In this document: in pieces, positions 14,420-20,205 of the stretch
Numbering within the stretch: position 1 is the first letter of the stretch
Layout of the letters: every line of letters starts with the position of its first letter
Assembly (NCBI GenBank): GCA_964542665.1
Contig: CAZIUF010000018.1
Location: forward strand, 1 to 20,205
Length of the DNA: 20,205 bases
Direction of reading: 5' to 3'
Source of the DNA: JAGOLU01 sp964542665
GTDB lineage: Bacteria; Patescibacteriota; Microgenomatia; UBA1406; GWC2-37-13
The notes under the pieces: generated by a model
What the model saw: the letters and a program-made list of their open reading frames with translations, nothing else
Told to the model about the DNA's origin: nothing
Databases searched by the model: none
Translations under genes and position numbers: made by a program

Positions 14420-16282
14420 CTATCGAAACAGGTAACTGAAAAGGCTCTGTGGGCTTTTTATACATGTCAGCCAGTTTTGGCTACAGTTAGGGATTATCGC
14501 TATTGGATCGCGTAGCGTGCGGTCACCCTGAGTAAGCGACACCTCAACGTCTGCTGGCTTTGTTCCAATGAGAGTAAAGTACGACGATTCATATATTGAG
14601 TCCTTTTGCCAGTGTGATAGTGATGTTGGTTGAGATGTTAATATTGTTGTTTTAGCCAGTGGAACAACTGAAAGTCCAGATTGGGACTGACTTACTAGTG
14701 AAATGTTTTTTTTCTCACCTACCAATGCCGCCTTCTCGATACCGGCTAGAGTAACTTTTGAGTTAGAGTTAAGCAGCTCTGGCTCGGGGAATGTAAAGAG
14801 GGGTTGCCTACTAAATGTATTGTTATAAAGCGAGATGTCTCGTGTACTAAAGGTGATTACGCAACTATCTTGTCTACAGTCTAAATTTGCCCCAAATAGT
14901 TTCTTTCCTTCTAACGACCACGACAGGCTATCTCGCGATTCAGCTATTGGATCGAGTGAATGAGGAAATGCTATATATGGTAATTTTTGAGTTGATTTAA
15001 AGTATCCCACTATCTGGACAGTGTCCTTGTTAAATACAATCACTATTTTCTTCCCATCAACACTATTACTGTTGTATTGCATAATATATGCGAGATGGTC
15101 ACCCACAGTCCCTATATCTGCTTCATCTGCATTTGAGATGTCGATGCTGGGTAGTGACAGATGTGTAAGATTTTTGGTATCAGCAAGATAGGTGATCTTT
15201 CCATCCTTCCATCCCGTCTCATTCAATAAGTATGGCACAACCATATAGTAGCCATAGTGTGCAATCCGAGATGTGTAGGGATCAATGAGGTTTTTGTTGT
15301 ACAACCGAATATCAGTGATCCACATGTCTGATTTTTTTCTGAGTATCCGCATCCGATAGACGGGGGTCGTCACCTCATACAACTTGGCATTTATGTTCCC
15401 ATAAGAGATGAGTGAGATGTCCTTTGGGTAAAGAGTGGGTACAGTTGTCAAATCTAGTGATTGGCGTGATTCGAGTATTGTGGTTAAGCTATATAAAGCA
15501 GCTTGTGGAGCAAAAGAAATATTTTTGGCATACGAACTATTTGAGAATACGAATATCGGTGTTATGCTATCTCCTCCGATGAGCGAGTAATCTAGGTCGA
15601 TTGAGGGTCTTCTAATAACCCACACGGGGTCGGTATTAGTATAGTCGGGAACAAGTAGCCAGTTGGCAGAGGTGGGGTATGGAACAAGTGATGGTCCCCC
15701 ATCCAACATCGAGTGATCTTTGTCTTTGTATTCCTCATCAATGATTTGGAATCGTATGCCATAGGTATCTTTCAAGTAGTTCGCGGTTGGGGTGTCAATG
15801 ATTCGGCTACTGACCACCTGAGGTGTTTGGCCAAAGACACTGATGTACTTTTGGACAAGAGTATCCACTAGTTTGCGTCGGTCTGATTGAGAGTATCCCA
15901 GTATTGTGGTCCTCTCCACTTCTCGCACAGAGGTGGGCCACAGAGTGTCCTTCGTTACACCTGCATCTTTACGCAATAAGTCATCTACTTCTAGCAGCAC
16001 TCCTCCTTGATAGGTATTTAGCCCGCGCACGAGCGATATCGCTGTCTCATCAGAGAGTTTGGTGTATGTCCACATAAAAGTAACTGCTTGGCTAGAGTCT
16101 CTGATTGAGTCAATGTCTTTGGAAAGTGAGCCAATTTCTTGTGCATCGCCTCGTATCTCGTAGAAGATCAGCGCAGGACTCTTTGGTATTTCTTGGGCAA
16201 GTACAGTGCTATTGATTTGCAACAACAAACATGCTGTTGCTATAAGAGCTGTCCTTCCTATGATAATACTTGGCTTTAACAT
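14420..16282 (-). CDS. Secreted protein with polysaccharide-deacetylase-like fold region
   Basis: A 620-residue protein with an N-terminal signal peptide (about 1-30, ending STVLAQ). The first third resembles a CPR-common secreted family related to NodB-type or DUF3863-like barrels: GGVLLEVDDLLRKDAGV (93-109), ILGYSQSDRRKLVDTLVQKY (127-146), FGQTPQVVSS (150-159), IIDTPTANYLKDTYGI (161-176), then GGPSLVPYPTSANWLLVP (195-212). Known relatives act on carbohydrates, but no complete catalytic metal triad is clear here, so activity is unproven. The rest (about 280-620) is beta-rich without a recognised domain; two cysteines (CRQDSC) lie close together in it and another pair near the C-terminus. It probably belongs to the surface-glycan group. 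The start has no SD site; a mini reading frame with its own -10 lies just upstream. Divergent from the FkbM gene. Confidence 0.65.
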   Translation of the reverse strand: MLKPSIIIGRTALIATACLLLQINSTVLAQEIPKSPALIFYEIRGDAQEIGSLSKDIDSIRDSSQAVTFMWTYTKLSDETAISLVRGLNTYQGGVLLEVDDLLRKDAGVTKDTLWPTSVREVERTTILGYSQSDRRKLVDTLVQKYISVFGQTPQVVSSRIIDTPTANYLKDTYGIRFQIIDEEYKDKDHSMLDGGPSLVPYPTSANWLLVPDYTNTDPVWVIRRPSIDLDYSLIGGDSITPIFVFSNSSYAKNISFAPQAALYSLTTILESRQSLDLTTVPTLYPKDISLISYGNINAKLYEVTTPVYRMRILRKKSDMWITDIRLYNKNLIDPYTSRIAHYGYYMVVPYLLNETGWKDGKITYLADTKNLTHLSLPSIDISNADEADIGTVGDHLAYIMQYNSNSVDGKKIVIVFNKDTVQIVGYFKSTQKLPYIAFPHSLDPIAESRDSLSWSLEGKKLFGANLDCRQDSCVITFSTRDISLYNNTFSRQPLFTFPEPELLNSNSKVTLAGIEKAALVGEKKNISLVSQSQSGLSVVPLAKTTILTSQPTSLSHWQKDSIYESSYFTLIGTKPADVEVSLTQGDRTLRDPIAIIPNCSQNWLTCIKSPQSLFSYLFR

Positions 16283-16317
16283 ATTGGTGGGTTGGGTTGG
16301 TGACTTGCAATCCCCAT
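16276..16317 (-). other. Possible 13-codon leader reading frame overlapping the secreted-protein start
   Basis: An ATG at 16317 opens a 13-codon frame whose TAA stop (16276-16278) lies just inside the start of the 620-residue gene (ATGTTAA). TACAAT (16325-16330, minus strand) lies 7 bases before this small ATG, the same spacing as the leaderless promoters elsewhere. Translation of the mini-frame could couple to the main gene. Confidence 0.3.
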
Positions 16318-16324
16318 AGAGTGG

Positions 16325-16330
16325 ATTGTA
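16325..16330 (-). promoter_or_regulatory. -10 element upstream of the secreted-protein gene
   Basis: TACAAT on the minus strand would start a transcript near 16318, about 36 bases before the main ATG at 16282 and right at the 13-codon leader frame. Confidence 0.4.
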
Positions 16331-16401
16331 TCAAACACATCAATAAATGACCTCATGTGCCGTGGTGCATATGTGATCTGATAAACAGACAATAGCGCAG
16401 G

Positions 16402-16407
16402 TATAAT
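16402..16407 (+). promoter_or_regulatory. Consensus -10 element of the FkbM methyltransferase gene
   Basis: TATAAT ends 14 bases before the ATG at 16422, predicting a leader of about 8 bases. A TTG at 16407 overlaps this element and is therefore not the start. Confidence 0.55.
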
Positions 16408-16421
16408 TGCAGTTCATATTT

Positions 16422-17288
16422 ATGCTAACAAAGTTGCTTTTATCGATCATTAATTTCGCGAGGAGGAACTTTAGAAATACTTGGGTTCATCGTATACCTT
16501 TGACCTCATTTGTTTACAAAAAAGTCTTTGCAATGACGTTTCGTGGAAAAGACATAAATATCGAGTTTCGAGGAAACAAATATACTGTTCCCACAACCGA
16601 CACTACAGTTGTTCCTAGTATGATTAGCGGAGACTTCGAGAGATATGAGCTTGATGTGTACAACTCTTTAATCAAGAAAGGTTTTCTAATTCTTGATATT
16701 GGCGCAAACATTGGCGTGTATTCTATTGAAGCTTCTAGACATATTGGTGAGAATGGACAGGTACATGCCTTTGAGCCAATCTCAGAAAACATTGCCTTTC
16801 TTAAGCAGAATCTCTTATTGAATAATGCACACAATGTGACCGTACAGAATTGTGCAATTGGAAAAGAAGGTGGGGCAATAAAAATATATAAGGCAAAACA
16901 CAACATCGGGACACATTCTATGGGGCGTATTTCAAATAGTTTTGAGGAAGTTGCAATGACCTCAATTGATTCTTTTGTTGGAATGAATAGTCTTAAAGTA
17001 GATCTTATAAAAATTGATGTTGAGGGTGGTGAAGGATATGCCATTGAAGGAGGATTAGAAACGATTAAGTCTCAGCAGCCATTATTGTTTATTGAATTTT
17101 CATCTCCTCACCTACAGCTCTGTGGGTATAGTCCAAAAATTCACGCTGCTACCTTGCTTTCCTTGTATCAATTTTGTTACATGATTGATGAGCAGAAAAA
17201 GACCTTTGTGAGAGTTGAATCGGATAAAGTAATCGCAAGGCAATATAACACAAATCTTGTGCTTTCATCGAAACCAATTAATTTCTAG
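16422..17288 (+). CDS. FkbM-family SAM-dependent methyltransferase
   Basis: A 288-residue Rossmann-fold methyltransferase. FLILDIGANIGVYSIEA (88-104) is the SAM-binding motif I, VHAFEPISENIAFLKQN (114-130) motif II with the ribose-binding acid, and LIKIDVEGGEGYAIEGG (195-211) the FkbM signature. FkbM-type enzymes O-methylate small molecules, and in polysaccharide loci they methylate sugars of surface glycans; the sugar role is inferred here from the neighbours. The N-terminus (1-39) is basic and partly hydrophobic. The ATG at 16422 is chosen because the TTG further upstream overlaps the -10. It is AT-rich (two sampled lines 37% GC) and marks the right end of the low-GC island. It converges on the PilM-like gene with 6 bases between stops. 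Confidence 0.9.
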   Translation: MLTKLLLSIINFARRNFRNTWVHRIPLTSFVYKKVFAMTFRGKDINIEFRGNKYTVPTTDTTVVPSMISGDFERYELDVYNSLIKKGFLILDIGANIGVYSIEASRHIGENGQVHAFEPISENIAFLKQNLLLNNAHNVTVQNCAIGKEGGAIKIYKAKHNIGTHSMGRISNSFEEVAMTSIDSFVGMNSLKVDLIKIDVEGGEGYAIEGGLETIKSQQPLLFIEFSSPHLQLCGYSPKIHAATLLSLYQFCYMIDEQKKTFVRVESDKVIARQYNTNLVLSSKPINF

Positions 17289-17294
17289 TGTTTT

Positions 17295-18554
17295 TTACGG
17301 TGTCGGTGTTGCAGTCACCGCAAGCGTAGCGGAAGGTGACGCGGTTGGGGTACTGGTGCTTGCTGGAGTTGGAGCTGCAGGGATGAACTTCACAAGTTGG
17401 ATCGTTGCGGCATAGTCAACGATGGTACCTGAAGAAATGGTCGGGGTGAGACCCGATGTCCTCATCAACTCGTTGATCTGCGCTTGGATCTTCTGATCAA
17501 AACTCGAGCTGTAAATGATCGAGTTTTGCTTATCTACCGTGTCGGTGATTTTATTGAGAACCACAAGGAGGCCAAGGGTTTCTATTTTGGTCTTGAGCTC
17601 TTCGGCGAGAGGGCGGGTCTCGGGGGTATAGAGTATTTCGATCGTGTTGACAGTCACTACTCCTCCGGTGGGGGTTGGAGTGCCCGTCCCATCGAGGGGT
17701 TGCTCGGGCAGAGTGGTCACCGTTGGACTGACGGGAGACGCAGTAGCAGGTACTGTCTCAGCTACTCGACTTGCGGCGAGCCGGGCCGCAGCTTCTTTTT
17801 GTAGATTAGCTGCATCTGAGTACCGGAAATACATCACTATCCCCCCAATCATCACAAAAAATATGATGATTACGACGGCCACCATCGGGTTGACTTCTTG
17901 ATTGGCAGCTTGCGCCAGTGATGCTTGGCCAATCTGGACAGTATTTGCGGCGGTGAGCGCGATACCAAACTCCTTTGACTGAAAGCCTTTTTGATTAATA
18001 AGTGCGAGAAAGAGTTTGCCTATCTCTACCACGTCTTTGATTGGGTCATCTGACTTGTTTACTTTTTGATCACCGAGCGCTTTGTATGGAAATACGGCAA
18101 TATTTTTAAATCCTGTTTCCTCAAATGAAAAGGTGACCCCATTGAGCAGCTCTTTGTTCGTCACGATCACCTGGGTAGTTTTCACATTTTGCAACTTGGC
18201 AGTCACAATCTTTTGAAAGGGCACTGAGTCGATAAAGCTGGTAACTTGGCTAAAGTCGATGATGCCCTTTGCATCTGGGGCAAACTCTTTTTCAAATGAT
18301 ATGCCCGGCGACACCACATAGATCACATCAGCTGGCTTGATATCTGAGTCGGTGAGCCACTTGGTCATGCCATTACGGAACTCCTCACGGTCGATAATGT
18401 CCCCATCCAGAACATGTTGAGCTGGGTACACATATCGGTAGATCAGCTCGTCTGGGTACGAAATCACCGTCGACTGGTCACGATCGATGAACACCAAATA
18501 CTGGTGCTTGATGAGCTGCTTTTTATCTGAATTCGTTTTTGAAAAACCAAACAT
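17295..18554 (-). CDS. PilM-like domain, membrane segment and LytR_C-like outer domain in one protein
   Basis: A 419-residue protein from the ATG at 18554. Residues 1-200 resemble the middle of PilM-type actin-like proteins: PAQHVLDGDIIDREEFRNGM (44-63) matches the region usually reading like ppgai-dGeIvdpe, and DVIYVVSPGISFEKEF (76-91) the following strand. The usual N-terminal ATP-binding DxGxxS loop is absent. One membrane helix (about 222-243) leads to an Ala-rich coil and a Thr/Pro linker. An outer alpha/beta domain follows (about 301-390, EILYTPETRPLAEELKTKIE ... TIQLVKF) that resembles LytR C-terminal domains or PilN/PilO modules. It ends in a Thr/Pro tail. It may be a pilus assembly-platform protein combining PilM- and PilN-like parts. 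A longer reading from a TTG at 18659 overlaps the minor pilin gene. The short start has GTATAC/TATACG 5-6 bases upstream. Function inferred. Confidence 0.6.
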   Translation of the reverse strand: MFGFSKTNSDKKQLIKHQYLVFIDRDQSTVISYPDELIYRYVYPAQHVLDGDIIDREEFRNGMTKWLTDSDIKPADVIYVVSPGISFEKEFAPDAKGIIDFSQVTSFIDSVPFQKIVTAKLQNVKTTQVIVTNKELLNGVTFSFEETGFKNIAVFPYKALGDQKVNKSDDPIKDVVEIGKLFLALINQKGFQSKEFGIALTAANTVQIGQASLAQAANQEVNPMVAVVIIIFFVMIGGIVMYFRYSDAANLQKEAAARLAASRVAETVPATASPVSPTVTTLPEQPLDGTGTPTPTGGVVTVNTIEILYTPETRPLAEELKTKIETLGLLVVLNKITDTVDKQNSIIYSSSFDQKIQAQINELMRTSGLTPTISSGTIVDYAATIQLVKFIPAAPTPASTSTPTASPSATLAVTATPTP

Positions 18555-18559
18555 ACGTA

Positions 18560-18565
18560 CGTATA
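18560..18565 (-). promoter_or_regulatory. -10 element of the PilM-like gene
   Basis: TATACG on the minus strand ends 5 bases before the ATG at 18554 (GTATAC one base further gives 6). It supports the short start over upstream in-frame starts. Confidence 0.4.
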
Positions 18566-18609
18566 CTGTATCAGACAAGGTACTACTCATACAAGCGGGA
18601 GCTGAGCCG

Positions 18610-19023
18610 TCATTGTGCTTCTTGTCGAGAGATGATGGTGAGTCTCCCATCTGATTCAAACTGATATTGGACCTTGATCGTCCTCACATAGTTGCCTGAG
18701 ACCCCCCGACCGATCAGGGTGCCAGGGGAAGATTGACCTGCAGGTGTGAGAAAGGGATATCCGGTCGCATATGCAAATGGCAGATATTCTCCGGCTGCTG
18801 GAGTCGTGGAGGGATTGCGTGCAAGCCGGATCAACATATCATCGGTCACTGACTCTGCGGCCATGAGTGAGTCGGTGGTCTGCCGCCATCCGTTGAGCGA
18901 GAGTAGAACTGCGCCTACGAGGCCTACCATAGCCGCAAGTATCATTACGGTGACCAGCATGATCACGAGTACTGAGACAAGACTTGATCCTTGTTCAGAT
19001 GTTTTCCGATTGGTGGGTTTCAT
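18610..19023 (-). CDS. PilX-like minor pilin/pseudopilin
   Basis: A 137-residue protein with a short basic leader, then EQGSSLVSVLVIMLVTVMIL, a class III-like signal with a glycine at the expected cleavage point (G12) followed by a long hydrophobic helix. The conserved glutamate at +5 is absent, as in GspK- and some PilX-type minor pilins. SLMAAESVTDDMLIRLARNP (about 52-71) matches the alpha-helix after the membrane segment of PilX-like proteins (often AxxAAExAl). The small C-terminal head has strands ending RLTIISRQEAQ. Minor pilins of this type prime fibre assembly or sit at the tip. Its ATG overlaps the upstream stop by 4 bases (ATGA), showing an operon with the surface protein. Confidence 0.75.
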   Translation of the reverse strand: MKPTNRKTSEQGSSLVSVLVIMLVTVMILAAMVGLVGAVLLSLNGWRQTTDSLMAAESVTDDMLIRLARNPSTTPAAGEYLPFAYATGYPFLTPAGQSSPGTLIGRGVSGNYVRTIKVQYQFESDGRLTIISRQEAQ

Positions 19024-20205
19024 CGCAGTCGTACGGTCAACGAATATGTTTTGGATGTTGGGGTCGTTGATCCGGGTCTGATCGTTGTGCTTTGGATGGT
19101 AAAGTCCACTCTGATGAGTTGCTCACCGTTGACTGTGCCAACATTGGTGAATGTCACATCGGTTACCTGGGTTCCGCTGCCGTTCAGCCTTTCTACTGTT
19201 GAGCCTCTGATGACTACAAAGTTATTGTCTGTGGTCTTACAGTAGTATTGCTCTTGTCCTGCCACGATAGCTCGGAGATAGGTGCCGGGACAGTTTGCTA
19301 TCACTGTTGCAGGAGGTATAGGTGTTGGGCTTGGGGTGAGTGTTGGGGTGGCAGTCAGTGCAGGGACACCGGTTGGACCAGTTGGGGTCGGAGTCGAGGC
19401 TGGTGGTGCACCGAGTGACATCGCTAGGGTGCTTTGATTGTTTGATATATCTGAGTCAGAGAGCGTATACAGTCCTGGAGCTGGGGTGCCTGCGAGTGGG
19501 GTTGGTCCATTGACGACAAGGAAGTTGGTGGTGTAGTAGTGATTCGACGGCCAACCCTGATAGTTAGTGATAGACATCGTAGCATTGAGTGTGCCTGCGG
19601 GCGTATTTGCCGCTATGACTCCACTGATTGTGATGCGGAGCTTACCTCCAGGCTGGATGAGTGGATCAGCATTTGAGGTGTGTCCAAAAGTGAACCTGTT
19701 TGTCCCCGATCCCGAATCGTACGCTGTTGTTCCTCCAGCCACACTGCTGCATCGGGTTGGATAGCCGATCATTTCACCTGCTGCGGTGCCGGTATTTATC
19801 ACTGAACAGCTCCACACAATGCCGTTGATCTGTGTTGGAATAGCAGCAGTAAAGGTAAATGCCCATGCCGCCTCACTCGCAAGAGATGAGTTGTCTATAT
19901 CGACTGTCCATTGCACGGGACTACCTTGGGTTACGGTAGATGGTGTGGATTGGCTGACCGCAAGTCCAAATCCTGGAGTTGGGGTGACGTTGTATAGCCC
20001 ATCCATACGGTAGATTGCACTTTCAGCCCTCACGCCCGTTGCGCCTGTTGCATAGATATTTGTACCATCCTTGGATAGAGAGTAGATCACTGATGGTCCA
20101 TAGTATAGATAGTCATCGAGCTTGACCCCAGCTGGCGAGATGCGGAAAAGTCGCATGCTGCTGCCGTACCCTGTCGTATAGTCGTGGTTGTTTATAAACG
20201 CCAAT
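19020..20205 (-). CDS. Thr/Pro-linked surface protein with pilin-like C-terminus (partial, N-terminus beyond window)
   Basis: The frame is open to the right edge, so the true start lies outside; the 394 visible residues are the C-terminal part. Residues 1-75 resemble a beta-propeller blade (SPAGVKLDDYLYYGPSVIYS, then DGTNIYATG). Residues 80-235 form a beta-sandwich like DUF11-type repeats (TPSTVTQGSPVQWTVDIDNS), with one cysteine in WSCSV and one in TRCSSV. A Thr/Pro linker follows (about 236-300, TPTLTPSPTPIPP). The last 95 residues (two cysteines, then VTDVTFTNVGTVNGEQLIRV and a closing SKTYSLTVRLR) look like the head of a PilW/GspJ-type minor pilin. It is translationally coupled to the PilX-like gene. 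It may be a tip adhesin; the N-terminus is needed to tell. Confidence 0.7.
   Translation of the reverse strand, partial: LAFINNHDYTTGYGSSMRLFRISPAGVKLDDYLYYGPSVIYSLSKDGTNIYATGATGVRAESAIYRMDGLYNVTPTPGFGLAVSQSTPSTVTQGSPVQWTVDIDNSSLASEAAWAFTFTAAIPTQINGIVWSCSVINTGTAAGEMIGYPTRCSSVAGGTTAYDSGSGTNRFTFGHTSNADPLIQPGGKLRITISGVIAANTPAGTLNATMSITNYQGWPSNHYYTTNFLVVNGPTPLAGTPAPGLYTLSDSDISNNQSTLAMSLGAPPASTPTPTGPTGVPALTATPTLTPSPTPIPPATVIANCPGTYLRAIVAGQEQYYCKTTDNNFVVIRGSTVERLNGSGTQVTDVTFTNVGTVNGEQLIRVDFTIQSTTIRPGSTTPTSKTYSLTVRLR

Noticed and set aside
17314..17340. Inverted repeat GTCACC/GGTGAC near the FkbM/PilM-like junction as a terminator
   Set aside because: It lies inside the 3' coding end of the PilM-like gene, encodes ordinary residues, and has no T-run on the plus strand.
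18555..18659. Longer start for the PilM-like gene at a TTG (18659) or ATG codons in between
   Set aside because: The extension overlaps the PilX-like gene, is low-complexity, and crosses the GTATAC/TATACG element.
1..20205. UGA-recoding, CRISPR arrays, tRNA genes or mobile elements
   Set aside because: TGA ends several complete genes at sensible places; no regularly spaced repeats, cloverleaf patterns, transposase motifs or terminal inverted repeats were seen. The 491-bp repeat is a pilin gene, not an insertion sequence.

Overview
The window looks like a compact bacterial chromosome segment, most probably from a Candidate Phyla Radiation (Patescibacteria) organism. The grounds are the style of the type IV pilin-like proteins (KGFTLIELLVVIGIVGILLS followed by AINPARQF), a CxxCxxC protein with a VirB2/TrbC-like membrane tail, a DUF2341 surface protein, a SpoIID-like protein with a coiled-coil N-terminus, very small intergenic gaps, and the lack of Shine-Dalgarno sites. 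The lineage is inferred from family resemblance only. TGA is used as a stop, so the UGA-glycine code of some CPR groups does not apply. I see no tRNA, rRNA, CRISPR array, transposase or other mobile element, and no gene-free stretch above 300 bases.

Layout. 1-1279 (-): membrane-anchored DUF2341 surface protein, cut by the window edge. 1386-1859 (-): ribonuclease HI. 1946-2398 (+): GreA-type transcript cleavage factor. 2442-3758 (+): membrane-anchored Thr/Pro-rich stalk protein with two Ig-like repeats. 3761-4792 (-): tRNA-dihydrouridine synthase. 4850-5434 (+): sortase, then a 52-residue membrane protein (5445-5603, +). 5609-7333 (-): coiled-coil SpoIID-like protein. 7408-8055 (+): cysteine-rich secreted head on a VirB2/TrbC-like tail. 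8104-9125 (+): polyprenyl-phosphate-type glycosyltransferase plus DUF2304 partner.

From about 9.13 to 17.29 kb base composition drops (sampled lines about 33-40% GC against 48-62% outside, pilins intermediate). This AT-rich island carries cell-surface functions: a UDP-GlcNAc 2-epimerase-like protein, a membrane family-2 glycosyltransferase, a large polytopic GT-C-like protein, two pilin-like genes sharing a perfect 491-bp repeat, a secreted deacetylase-fold-like protein and an FkbM methyltransferase. From 17.3 kb to the end, GC-richer minus-strand genes form a minor pilin/assembly operon: a surface protein cut by the right edge, a PilX-like minor pilin, and a PilM-like cytoplasmic domain joined to a membrane segment and an outer domain.

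Together the genes describe building and decorating the cell surface: pilin-like fibres, Thr/Pro-rich anchored proteins, a sortase, polysaccharide or glycoprotein synthesis and peptidoglycan processing, with a few housekeeping genes between. The most consistent regulatory signal is a -10 hexamer placed 6-8 bases before the start codon of many genes, the signature of leaderless transcripts; it was used to choose several starts. The most striking single feature is the pair of pilin-like genes that encode the same mature protein behind different leaders and promoters.
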